Shown piece by piece: positions 23,786 through 31,744 of a stretch of DNA of 64,000 nt (positions are counted from its first letter, which is position 1; the number at the start of each line of letters is the position of its first letter). The position numbers and the translations under genes are program-made. The notes under the pieces were generated by a model that was given only the letters and a program-made list of their open reading frames with translations, had not been told where the DNA came from and did no database searches. This stretch comes from DASSUW01 sp963740605 (GTDB taxonomy: Bacteria; Actinomycetota; Thermoleophilia; Solirubrobacterales; Solirubrobacteraceae). The stretch is from contig CAVUFC010000022.1 of assembly GCA_963740605.1 (NCBI GenBank), positions 372,001-436,000 on the forward strand, read 5' to 3'.

Positions 23786-24972
23786 TGTTACGAGAGGCGA
23801 CCATCCTCCACGCTGATCTCGACTCATTCTTCGCGTCGGTCGAGCAGCGGGACGACCCGCGGCTTCTCGGCAAGCCGGTGATCGTCGGCGGCGGCGTGGT
23901 CCTCGCCGCGAGCTACGAGGCGAAGGCGTACGGCATCCACAGCGCCATGGGCGGCCGGCGGGCGAAGCAGCTGTGTCCGGACGCGATTGTGGTCAAGGCG
24001 CGGATGGAGGCCTACTCGGAGGCGAGCAAGGCGGTGTTCGAGATCTTCAAGGACACGACGCCGCTTGTGGAGGGCATCTCGATCGACGAGGCGTTCCTGG
24101 ACGTGCGCGGGATGCGGCGCATTGCCGGCTCGCCCGAGCAGATGGCGGAGCGATTACGCACGCGCGTCCGCGAGGAGGTGGGGTTGCCGATCACGGTCGG
24201 CGTGGCGACCACCAAGCACCTCGCCAAGGTCGCCAGCGCGGTCGCGAAGCCGGACGGGCTGCTGGTCGTGCCGGCCGGGAGGGAACTGGAGTTCCTGCAC
24301 CCGCTGCCGGTCGAGCGGCTGTGGGGCGTCGGTCCGGTCACGGCCGGCAAGCTGCACGCCCGGGGGCTCACGACGGTCGGGCAGGTCGCGGCGCTCGGCG
24401 AGGCCGACCTGATCGCCGTGCTCGGGCGTGCGTCGGGGCGGCACCTGCACGCGCTGGCCCACAATCGCGACCTGCGGCGGATCCGGGTCGGGCACCGCCG
24501 GCGCTCGATCGGCACGCAGCGCGCGCTCGGTCGCCGGGCGCGCTCGCCAGCGGAGCTGGACACGATCCTCGTCGGCCTTGTCGACCGGCTGGCGGGCCGT
24601 CTCCGCAAGGCCGACCGCATCTGCCGCACGGTCACGCTGCGCCTGCGGTTCGACGACTTCGCGCGCGCGACACGCTCGCACACGCTCCCGGAGTCGACCG
24701 CGGAGACCGCCGCGATGCTCACCGCGCTGCGCGTCCTGCTCGCCGCCGCGATGCCGATGATCCAGGCGCGCGGACTGACGCTCATGGGCATCACGTTCAG
24801 CAACCTCGACGAGGAGGACGACCAGCTGGTGCTCGGCCCCAGCCGCCGCGCCGCGCTCGACGAGGCGATGGATCACGTGCGCGAGCGCTACGGCTCGGAG
24901 GCCATCACGCGCGCCGTCTTGCTGAACCGCGACCGGGGCCTGTCGATGCCCGTGCTGCCGGACCTGGAGTAG
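23785..24972 (+). CDS. dinB: DNA polymerase IV (Y family)
   Basis: 395 residues from GTG 23785. Y-family motifs are complete: ILHADLDSFFASVEQ (catalytic Asp), SYEAKAYGIHSAMGG, ISIDEAFLDVRGM (second catalytic acidic pair), GVATTKHLAKVASAVAKPDG, and the helix-hairpin-helix region LWGVGPVTAGKLHARGLTTV. A little-finger domain follows. It is an error-prone translesion polymerase. The palindromic LexA box at the start shows SOS control. The C-terminus ends in MPVLPDLE with no recognisable beta-clamp motif that I can assign. It stands alone; a group II intron remnant lies just upstream on the other strand. Confidence 0.92.
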   Translation: MLREATILHADLDSFFASVEQRDDPRLLGKPVIVGGGVVLAASYEAKAYGIHSAMGGRRAKQLCPDAIVVKARMEAYSEASKAVFEIFKDTTPLVEGISIDEAFLDVRGMRRIAGSPEQMAERLRTRVREEVGLPITVGVATTKHLAKVASAVAKPDGLLVVPAGRELEFLHPLPVERLWGVGPVTAGKLHARGLTTVGQVAALGEADLIAVLGRASGRHLHALAHNRDLRRIRVGHRRRSIGTQRALGRRARSPAELDTILVGLVDRLAGRLRKADRICRTVTLRLRFDDFARATRSHTLPESTAETAAMLTALRVLLAAAMPMIQARGLTLMGITFSNLDEEDDQLVLGPSRRAALDEAMDHVRERYGSEAITRAVLLNRDRGLSMPVLPDLE

Positions 24973-25030
24973 TGCTGACCCGCGTGTCGTCGCCTCACCG
25001 ATCCTTGCCGCTCTGAAGCCGTCTGGCAGG

Positions 25031-25786
25031 ATGCGCGGTGTGGTCATCCAACAGGCGTACGTCGACGTGCCGGTGGACGAGCGGCCGATGCGGACGTTCA
25101 TCGCGCGCCCGCGCGAAGCCGGTCCGCACCCCGGGATCGTGTTCTACTCGGACATCTTTCAGCTGACGGCGTCGACGCTGCGCTGGTGCGTGCGGCTCGC
25201 GGGCTACGGCTTCGTGGTCGCCGCGCCGGAGATCTACCACCGGATCGAGCGGCCCGGCACCGTGCTCGGGTTCGACGACAACGGCAAGGCCCGCGGACAG
25301 GACGATGCGGAGGCGACGCCGGTCGCGCACTTCGACGCCGACGTCCGAGCGCTGCTCGCGTTCCTCGAGGACGACGAGCGGGTCTCCACGCTCGGCGCGG
25401 CCGGCCACTGCACCGGCGGCCACATCGCCTTCCGCGCGGCGATGGAGCCGCAGGTCAAGGCCACGGCCTGCTGGTACGCCACAGGGCTGCACGACGGCAC
25501 GCTCGGTGCCGACCCGGACGCCGGCTCGCTCGCCCGCGCCGGAGAGATCGGCGGCGAGCTGTTGATGATCTTCGGCACCCGAGACCCACACACCCCCGAG
25601 GCCGGTCGCACCACGATCAAGCACGGTCTCGAGCAGTCGGGCGTCGACTTCACCTGGCGCCTGTACGACGCCGAGCACGCGTTCGGCCGCGACATCGGCG
25701 CCCGCTACGACCCGGAGGCGACCGATCAGGCGCTGGCCGAGACCGTGGCGCTGTTCCGGCGCGCGCTCACGCCAGCGGGTCGCTGA
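25031..25786 (+). CDS. Dienelactone hydrolase family protein
   Basis: 251 residues with the alpha/beta-hydrolase fold of the dienelactone hydrolase family. The nucleophile elbow is GHCTGGH, so the nucleophile is Cys as in classical dienelactone hydrolase. The acid is probably the Asp in FGTRDPHTP and the base the His in DAEHAFGRD. It would open dienelactones or related esters in aromatic catabolism, though many members have unknown substrates. The start is ATG 25031; GTG 25040 is close behind. Its 3' end overlaps the convergent enoyl-CoA hydratase gene by 20 bases. Confidence 0.85.
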   Translation: MRGVVIQQAYVDVPVDERPMRTFIARPREAGPHPGIVFYSDIFQLTASTLRWCVRLAGYGFVVAAPEIYHRIERPGTVLGFDDNGKARGQDDAEATPVAHFDADVRALLAFLEDDERVSTLGAAGHCTGGHIAFRAAMEPQVKATACWYATGLHDGTLGADPDAGSLARAGEIGGELLMIFGTRDPHTPEAGRTTIKHGLEQSGVDFTWRLYDAEHAFGRDIGARYDPEATDQALAETVALFRRALTPAGR

Positions 25787-26633
25787 CCGTCCGCGCCCCG
25801 AACCCGTAGTCGCCGAACGCCTCGTCGCGCGCGCGGACGGCCGCCCGCAGATCCTCGGCGGCGGCACGCGAGAACGCGCTGCCCTCGGGCGTGTGGCGGG
25901 CCGCGCCGTCGAGCAGCGTCCCGAGCGTCTGCGTGACGGCGAGGCCCTGCTGCTCCACGGCGCTGTTGACGAGCAACTTCATGAACTGGAGCTGGTTGGC
26001 GGGGAGGCGCGCGATCCGGCGGCACAGCGCGAGAGCGGCCGCGTCGAGCCGGTCCTCCGGGTAGGCGCCGGAAGCGAAGCCCCACTCGGCCGCGGTCGTC
26101 CCGCTCATCGGATCGCCGGTCAGCAGCAGCCGCTTGGCACGCTCGAGGCCGAGCCGGTGGAACCACATCGCCGTCGTCGGCGAGCCCCAGACGCGCGCCG
26201 GCGGGTAGCCGATCCGCGCCGAGTCCGCACACACGATCAGGTCGGCGCACAGCGCCAGGTCCGACCCACCGCCGACGCAGACACCATGGACCTGCGCGAC
26301 GACGGGCTTGGGCGCCCGCCACAGCGCCATGTAGCTGTTCACGAACCGGCTCAGCAGCCGGTAGTCGGCGGCGGGATCCCAGGGGCCGGCGAGGTCGCCC
26401 TCGTGCATCGCCTGTGCCGACCATTCGAGGTCGTAGCCCGCGCAGAACGCGCGGCCGGCGCCGCGCAGGCGGATCACGCGCACCGCGTCGTCGGCGACCG
26501 CCGCGGCCAGCGCGGCGTCGAGCTCGTCGACCATCCGCGGCGTGACCGCGTTCAGCCGCCCGGGCCGGTTGAGCGTGAAGGTCGCGACGGCGTCGTCGAT
26601 CTCGACCAGAAGCTCTGCCTCCACGCGCGACAT
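25767..26633 (-). CDS. Enoyl-CoA hydratase/isomerase family protein
   Basis: 288 residues of the crotonase superfamily. It has VEIDDAVATFTLNRPGRLNA, the oxyanion-hole segment GAGRAFCAGYDL (around residue 60-70) and VHGVCVGGGSDLALCADLIV. The usual hydratase Glu pair is not obvious (the helix after GGGSDLALC reads ADLIVCADSARIGYPPARVW), so the exact reaction is open: hydration, isomerisation or hydrolysis of an acyl-CoA. The gene is monocistronic, divergent from the alcohol dehydrogenase at 26663. Confidence 0.85.
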   Translation of the reverse strand: MSRVEAELLVEIDDAVATFTLNRPGRLNAVTPRMVDELDAALAAAVADDAVRVIRLRGAGRAFCAGYDLEWSAQAMHEGDLAGPWDPAADYRLLSRFVNSYMALWRAPKPVVAQVHGVCVGGGSDLALCADLIVCADSARIGYPPARVWGSPTTAMWFHRLGLERAKRLLLTGDPMSGTTAAEWGFASGAYPEDRLDAAALALCRRIARLPANQLQFMKLLVNSAVEQQGLAVTQTLGTLLDGAARHTPEGSAFSRAAAEDLRAAVRARDEAFGDYGFGARTVSDPLA

Positions 26634-26662
26634 GCTACGCGCGGCCGGTCATAGTTCGCCGC

Positions 26663-27682
26663 ATGCGACAGCTCGAGATCACCGGCGCGCAGGCCGTGCG
26701 CTGGACCGAGGTCACGACCCCGGAGCTGCAGGGCGACGGCGAGGCTCTGGTCCGCCCGCTCGCCGTCGCTATCTGTGATCTCGACGCCGTCTGGCTCGGC
26801 GGGGCGGTCCCGATCGCCGAGCCGTTCCCGCTCGGACACGAGTGCATCGCCGAGGTGATCGCGACCGGTGACGAAGTCGCGAGCGTCGCCGTGGGCGACG
26901 TCGTGGTCGTCCCGTTCCAGATCTCGTGCGGCGAGTGCGCCGCATGCGCCGCCGGGCGGACCGGCAACTGCGACACCGTCCCTCGCGGCTCGGCCTACGG
27001 GATGCAGCCGCTCGGCGGACCGTGGGGCGGCGCGCTCGCCGACGTGCTGCGCGTGCCGTTCGCGGACGCGATGCTCGTACCGCTCGCGGACGGGCTCGAT
27101 CCCGTCACCGTCGCCAGCGTTTCCGACAACGTCGTCGATGCGTATCGCTCGGTCGCCTCGCCACTCGCGCTGGAGCCGGGCGCCGACGTGCTGGTGGTCG
27201 GTGGCTTCGCGCGCAGCATCGGCCTCTACGCCACCGCGTGCTCGAAGGCGCTGGGCGCCCGCCGCGTGGTCTACGCCGACACCGACCCGGGCCGGCTCGC
27301 GCACGCCGCGACGCTGGGAGCGGACACCGTCGAGGTCGGCGAGTGGCCGCACAAGCTTGGCAGCTTCCCGATCACCGTCGACGCGTCCGGCGACCACGCG
27401 GGCCTGCACGCGGCGCTGCGCTCCACGGCGCCCGACGGCACCTGCACGAGCGTGGCGGTCTACTTCGAGCCGGCGACGCCGGTGCCGCTGCTCGAGATGT
27501 ACACGCGCGGCTGCACGCTGCACACGGGCCGCTGCCACGCGCGGGCGCTGATCCCCGAGGTCCTCGCGCTGATCGCTGCCGGGCGGCTCGACCCGGCGGC
27601 GGTGACCAGTGCGGTGGTGAGGTTCGACGATGCCGAGTCGGCGCTCGTCGAGCCTCCGACGAAGCTCGTCCTGGTGCCATGA
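26663..27682 (+). CDS. Zinc-type alcohol dehydrogenase (MDR family)
   Basis: 339 residues with a GroES-like N-terminal domain, PLGHECIAEVIATGDEV (catalytic zinc His-Glu), the structural zinc cysteines CGECAACAAGRTGNC (about 93-107), and a Rossmann domain with VLVVGGFARSIGLYA (G-x-G variant, about 179-193) and VYADTDPGRL (an Asp after the second beta strand, favouring NAD+). An oxidoreductase on an unknown alcohol, aldehyde or polyol. It is coupled by ATGA to the GFA-family gene, which hints at aldehyde metabolism. Confidence 0.85.
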   Translation: MRQLEITGAQAVRWTEVTTPELQGDGEALVRPLAVAICDLDAVWLGGAVPIAEPFPLGHECIAEVIATGDEVASVAVGDVVVVPFQISCGECAACAAGRTGNCDTVPRGSAYGMQPLGGPWGGALADVLRVPFADAMLVPLADGLDPVTVASVSDNVVDAYRSVASPLALEPGADVLVVGGFARSIGLYATACSKALGARRVVYADTDPGRLAHAATLGADTVEVGEWPHKLGSFPITVDASGDHAGLHAALRSTAPDGTCTSVAVYFEPATPVPLLEMYTRGCTLHTGRCHARALIPEVLALIAAGRLDPAAVTSAVVRFDDAESALVEPPTKLVLVP

Positions 27683-28101
27683 CCGAGTTCCCGCTCACCG
27701 GTGGCTGCAACTGCGGGGCCGTCCGCTACGAGGTCACCGAGCCGCTCCCCATCGCCGGCTACTGCCACTGCAAGCGCTGCCAGCGTCGCAGCGGCACGTC
27801 CGTGTCGGCCAGCGCCCATCCGGCGCCCGGCTCGTTCCGGATCACCCAGGGCGAGGACGCGCTGCGGATGTGGAAGCCGGGGGATGGCGGCGAGAAGTGG
27901 TTCTGCGGCACCTGCGGCTCGCACATCTACGCGCGCAACCTCTCCCACCCCGACTCGATCGGGATCCGGATGGGCACGTTCGACACCGATCCGGGGATCC
28001 GCCCGAGCGTCCGCAGCTTCGTCGCCTACGCCGCGCCGTGGGAGCCGATCCCCGACGACGGGCTCCCGCGGCACCCTGAGAGTCGCCACCGTCGAACCTG
28101 A
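27679..28101 (+). CDS. GFA-family protein (CENP-V/GFA zinc-binding domain)
   Basis: 140 residues. The GFA fold is clear: GGCNCGAVRYEV, YCHCKRCQRRSGT (the zinc-thiol cluster, about residues 30-42), and WFCGTCGSHIYARNL. Named for a glutathione-dependent formaldehyde-activating enzyme, the family now includes many zinc proteins of unknown function. Actinobacteria usually lack glutathione, so mycothiol or another role is more likely. The ATG start overlaps the dehydrogenase stop (ATGA), so it is probably co-translated with it. Confidence 0.85.
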   Translation: MTEFPLTGGCNCGAVRYEVTEPLPIAGYCHCKRCQRRSGTSVSASAHPAPGSFRITQGEDALRMWKPGDGGEKWFCGTCGSHIYARNLSHPDSIGIRMGTFDTDPGIRPSVRSFVAYAAPWEPIPDDGLPRHPESRHRRT

Positions 28102-28128
28102 GGCGATCCGGCACGTAGTCCTCGTGCC

Positions 28129-29310
28129 ATGACACACGAACTCCCCGCGTGGTCGGCGTGGCGACCAGGCTCCCACACTGACCAGCTCACCATCGGCATC
28201 GAGGAGGAGTTCATGCTCCTCGACCCGGCCGACTGGTCCCTCGCGTTCCGCTCCGACGAGGTGCTCGCGGAGTTACCAGCGGACCTCCAGGAGCGTGTGA
28301 CGCTCGAGACGCACGCCGCCGTGATGGAGGTCGCGACCGGCGTCCACCTGCGTGTGCGCGACGCGGTCAACGAGCTCGCCGGACTGCGCCGAGGACTCAC
28401 CGAAGCGCTGGCCGAGCAGGGCCTGCGCGCCGCGGTCGCCGGCACCCACCCGTACGCGATGGCCGACGACACCGTCGTCTCGTCGCACCCCCGCTACCGC
28501 CAGATCGGCGAGACGATGCGCGTCCTGGCGCGGCGCGAGCCGACGCTCGCGACGCACGTCCACGTCGGCGTGGCGACGCCCGCCGCCGCCGTCCGCCTCC
28601 TCAACCGCCTCCGCTCGCACCTCCCCCTGCTGCTCGCCCTGTCCGCCAATTCGCCGTTCTGGCAGGGCAACGCGAGCGGCTTCGCCTCGACCCGCACGAC
28701 GCTGTGGGACGCATTCCCACGCTCCGGCGTCCCGCGCCGCTTCGCCGGCTATTGGGACTGGATCGAGGCGGTCCTTCCGCTGCTGCACTCCGGCGCGATC
28801 GCCGACCCCTCGTACCTATGGTGGGACGTGCGCCTGCAGCCGAAGCTCGGCACCGTCGAGGTCCGGATCATGGACGGCCAGACGACGGTCGGCGACGTCG
28901 GCGCGCTCGCGGCGCTCGTGCAGTCGCTCGCGAGCCTCGAGCTCGCCCGGCCGGACGAGCCCCCGGAGGAGTCGCTCGAGGTGCTGGCGGAGAACCGCTT
29001 CCTCGCCGCCCGCGACGGCATGCAGGCGCTGCTGATCGACGCCGGCACCGGTGCGCGTGTACCCGCCGGCGCCGAGCTCAAGCGCACGCTCGCGCTGTGC
29101 CACCGCCACGCCCGGCAGCTCCGCTGCGAGCACGAGCTCGATGCCCTGCGCCGGCTCGGTTCTCGCGGCGGCGCGGCGCGGCAGCTCGCGCACGGCGTCG
29201 GCGGCGACCTGCGCCAGGTCGTGGCCGGCCTTGCGCGCGCCTACTCACCGCGACGGGCGATGAACACGCTGCTCGACAACCGTCTCCGCGACGAGCCGGC
29301 CGCCGTGTAG
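28129..29310 (+). CDS. Carboxylate-amine ligase, YbdK / GCS2 family
   Basis: 393 residues. The GCS2 signature is present: LTIGIEEEFMLLDP (about 20-33), the substrate helix ETHAAVMEVATGVH, ATHVHVGVA, SANSPFWQG and GTVEVRIMDGQTTV. Related proteins join glutamate to cysteine or form other gamma-glutamyl amides; in actinobacteria YbdK-type proteins are often of unknown substrate, and the family also holds the mycofactocin-linked MftF-like and EgtA-like branches. The specific product cannot be inferred. It starts at ATG 28129 and its end overlaps the convergent amidohydrolase by 66 bases. Confidence 0.85.
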   Translation: MTHELPAWSAWRPGSHTDQLTIGIEEEFMLLDPADWSLAFRSDEVLAELPADLQERVTLETHAAVMEVATGVHLRVRDAVNELAGLRRGLTEALAEQGLRAAVAGTHPYAMADDTVVSSHPRYRQIGETMRVLARREPTLATHVHVGVATPAAAVRLLNRLRSHLPLLLALSANSPFWQGNASGFASTRTTLWDAFPRSGVPRRFAGYWDWIEAVLPLLHSGAIADPSYLWWDVRLQPKLGTVEVRIMDGQTTVGDVGALAALVQSLASLELARPDEPPEESLEVLAENRFLAARDGMQALLIDAGTGARVPAGAELKRTLALCHRHARQLRCEHELDALRRLGSRGGAARQLAHGVGGDLRQVVAGLARAYSPRRAMNTLLDNRLRDEPAAV

Positions 29311-30468
29311 CACCCAGCGGCGCGGTGCCTGCTCGCGCAGCGCGTCGCGCTCGCTCTCGGCGTCGAGCACGACGAGGTCGGCACGAGCGCCGGGCGCGAT
29401 GCCGTAGTCGGGCAGGCGCAGGAGCCGCGCCGCGTCGCTGGTCACCATCCGCAGCGCCGCCGCGATCTCGTCCGGTGTCCCGAGCTGCACGGCGTGGGCG
29501 GTGATCAGCGCGACCTGGAGCGGGTCGGCGCTGCCGAACGGATAGAACGCGTCGTCGACGCAGTCCTGGCCGGCACCGACCGCGACGCCCGCGGCGAGCA
29601 GCTCCTTCACCCGCGGGATGCCGCGACGGCGCGGCTCGGAGTCGCCGCGGCCCTGGAGCATCAGGTTGGTCGGCGGGTTTGTGGCGACCATCACGCCGGC
29701 GGCCGCGGCGCGCGCGATCACCGCCGCCGCGTAGCCGTCCTCCCACGAGGCCATCGCGCACACGTGGCCGGCCGTCGTGCGGCCGCCCCAGTCGCGCCGC
29801 GCCGCCTCGTCGATCAGCAGCTCGAACGACCGCCAGTACGGGTCGTCGGTCTCGTCGACGTGCATGTCGACGTCGGCGTCGCTGGAGACGGCGAGCTGCA
29901 GGCAGAACTCGATGTGGCGGCGGGCGGCGTCGAGCCCGTCCTCCCAGTGCGGCATGCCGCCGACGACGTCGGCGCCCTCGCGCATCGCCTCGACCATCAG
30001 GGCGTCGGTGCCCGGGTCGCGCCAGATGCCCTCCTGCGGGAACGCGACGAGCTGGATCGTGCACAGGTCGGCGTGGTCGTCGCGCGCGGCGGCGACGCCG
30101 CGCAGGCCCTTGAGGGCGCCGATCGTGTCGACATCGACGTGCGAGCGCAGCGCGGTCGTGCCCGCGATGACCGCCGCGCGGATGACCCGCCCGGCGCGCT
30201 CGCGGATCTCCTCGACGGTGGCCGCGCGCTTGACCGCGTGCGAGAGGGCGATCGCCTCGGCCAGTGTGCCGGTGCGGTTGGGGCCGAGCAGAGGGCCGGT
30301 GAGGACCTTGTCGAGATGGATGTGCGGCTGGACGAAGGCGGGCGAGACGAGCCGGCCGCCGGCGTCGAGGGTCTCGGCCGCCTCGAACGGGCCACCGATC
30401 GCCGCGATCCGGTCGCCCGCGATCGCGAGGTCGACGCGCGCACCGTCGACCCGCGCGTCGCGGATCAC
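29245..30468 (-). CDS. Amidohydrolase (cytosine deaminase-like)
   Basis: About 407 residues from GTG 30468. A CTG at 30483, overlapping the upstream stop as CTGA, would give SYDVVIRDAR, closer to usual family N-termini. Metal-binding motifs of the cytosine-deaminase branch are visible: QPHIHLDKVLTGP, RSHVDVD, DADVDMHVDETDD, TAGHVCAM and AVGAGQDCVDDAFYPFG, plus the C-terminal YGIAPGARADLVVLDAES. It should deaminate or hydrolyse a cyclic amide/nucleobase. It is last in an operon with an NCS2 nucleobase permease and two molybdenum hydroxylase subunits, supporting a role in purine, pyrimidine or N-heterocycle catabolism. Confidence 0.85.
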   Translation of the reverse strand: MIRDARVDGARVDLAIAGDRIAAIGGPFEAAETLDAGGRLVSPAFVQPHIHLDKVLTGPLLGPNRTGTLAEAIALSHAVKRAATVEEIRERAGRVIRAAVIAGTTALRSHVDVDTIGALKGLRGVAAARDDHADLCTIQLVAFPQEGIWRDPGTDALMVEAMREGADVVGGMPHWEDGLDAARRHIEFCLQLAVSSDADVDMHVDETDDPYWRSFELLIDEAARRDWGGRTTAGHVCAMASWEDGYAAAVIARAAAAGVMVATNPPTNLMLQGRGDSEPRRRGIPRVKELLAAGVAVGAGQDCVDDAFYPFGSADPLQVALITAHAVQLGTPDEIAAALRMVTSDAARLLRLPDYGIAPGARADLVVLDAESERDALREQAPRRWVLHGGRLVAETVVEQRVHRPSR

Positions 30469-30479
30469 GACGTCGTAGC

Positions 30480-30953
30480 TCAGCGCTCGTCCTCGATCGC
30501 AGCGGCCGCTCGCACGGCCGCGACGATCCCCATGTAGCCCGTGCAGCGGCACAGCTGGCCGCCGAGCGCCTCGCGCAGCTCCTCGTCGCTCATGCCGGCC
30601 GCGTGGCGGTAGATCGGCAGCGCGGTTATCAGGAAGCCCGGTGTGCAGAAGCCGCACTGCAGGCCGTGGTGGCGGTGAAACGCCTCCTGTAGCGGGTGAA
30701 GGGTGCCGTCGGGCGCGGCGAGCCCTTCGACGGTGCGAATCTCGGCGCCGTCGGCGGTCGCCGCGAACATCAGGCACGAGCGCGCGGGCTCGCCGTCGAC
30801 GAGGACCGTGCAGCAGCCGCACACGCCATGCTCGCACCCGACGTGCGTGCCGGTGAGCCCGAGCGTGTGGCGGAGCACGTCCGAGAGCAGGTGGCGCGGC
30901 TCGACCTCGACGCGGTGCTCGATGCCGTTGACGTGCAGGGTGACCTCGATCAT
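30480..30953 (-). CDS. (2Fe-2S) subunit of a xanthine dehydrogenase-type molybdenum hydroxylase
   Basis: 157 residues. The two [2Fe-2S] clusters are complete: the plant-ferredoxin-type site GCEHGVCGCCTVLVDG (about 38-53) and the second site LQCGFCTPGF with QLCRCTGYMGI (about 98-140). It passes electrons between the molybdenum site and FAD in CoxS/XdhC-type enzymes. The ATG start overlaps the stop of the FAD subunit gene (ATGA). The partner molybdopterin subunit is not in the window. Confidence 0.92.
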   Translation of the reverse strand: MIEVTLHVNGIEHRVEVEPRHLLSDVLRHTLGLTGTHVGCEHGVCGCCTVLVDGEPARSCLMFAATADGAEIRTVEGLAAPDGTLHPLQEAFHRHHGLQCGFCTPGFLITALPIYRHAAGMSDEELREALGGQLCRCTGYMGIVAAVRAAAAIEDER

Positions 30954-31744
30954 GCGGCCTCCGTGACGCGTGCGATCACGCGCGCCGCGAGCTGCTCGGC
31001 GAGCCGGCGCCGGTACGCGGCGCTGGCGTGCAGGTCGTCCTCGGGCTCGAGCTTGGCGACCGCCGCGGCCACGCCGCCGTCGTGGCGCTCGGGGACCGCA
31101 GCCATGCCGACGAACGACAGTGCCACGCCGTCGCCGTTCGCGAGCGCGCCGACGCCGCACAGCGCGTAGTCGCCGTGGCGGCGCGCGAACTCCTCGAACG
31201 CGCCCTCGCGGCCCGCCTGCACCGGCATCCGGACCTCCTCGATCCACTCGCCCGGCCCGCACGTCGTCTCCAGGTGGCCGGCGAACAGCTCGGCCGCCGA
31301 GATGACCCGTCGCCGACCCGCGCTCCGGACGTGCGCCTCGCCCTCGACGAGCGCGAGCAGCGCCGGCAGCTCGGCCGCAGGGTCGGCGTGGGCGATGCTG
31401 CCGACGATCGTCCCGCGGGAGCGGATCGCCGGGTGCGCGACGTGCGTCAGCACTTCGGCGAGCAGCGGCAGGTGCTCGCCCACGAGCGGTGAGCGCTCCG
31501 CCGTCCGCATCCGCACGAGCGGGCCGAACGCCAGCGCTCCGTCCTCCAGCACGGGCTCGGACGGTTCCTCCTGGAGGAAGTTGAGGTCGATCACGTGCTC
31601 CGGCGCCGCCAGGCGCATATTGAGGATCGGGATCAGGCTCTGGCCGCCCGCCAGTAGCTTCGCCCCCGCGCCGAGCTCGGCGAGCAGGCTGTCGACCTCC
31701 TCGCGCGAGCGCGGGCGGTGGTAGGCGAACGGCGCGGGCTTCAC
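30950..31744 (-). CDS. FAD-binding subunit of a molybdenum hydroxylase (CoxM/XdhB-like)
   Basis: 264 residues from GTG 31744, overlapping the permease stop. It has the FAD-binding motifs KLLAGGQSLIPILNMRLA (about 29-46) and VAHPAIRSRGTIVGSIAHADP (about 107-127, the second FAD loop), then a CO-dehydrogenase-flavoprotein C-terminal domain. It accepts electrons from the iron-sulfur subunit encoded next. Length and order (medium then small subunit) match xanthine-dehydrogenase-like operons, but the large molybdenum subunit gene is absent here. Confidence 0.9.
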   Translation of the reverse strand: MKPAPFAYHRPRSREEVDSLLAELGAGAKLLAGGQSLIPILNMRLAAPEHVIDLNFLQEEPSEPVLEDGALAFGPLVRMRTAERSPLVGEHLPLLAEVLTHVAHPAIRSRGTIVGSIAHADPAAELPALLALVEGEAHVRSAGRRRVISAAELFAGHLETTCGPGEWIEEVRMPVQAGREGAFEEFARRHGDYALCGVGALANGDGVALSFVGMAAVPERHDGGVAAAVAKLEPEDDLHASAAYRRRLAEQLAARVIARVTEAA

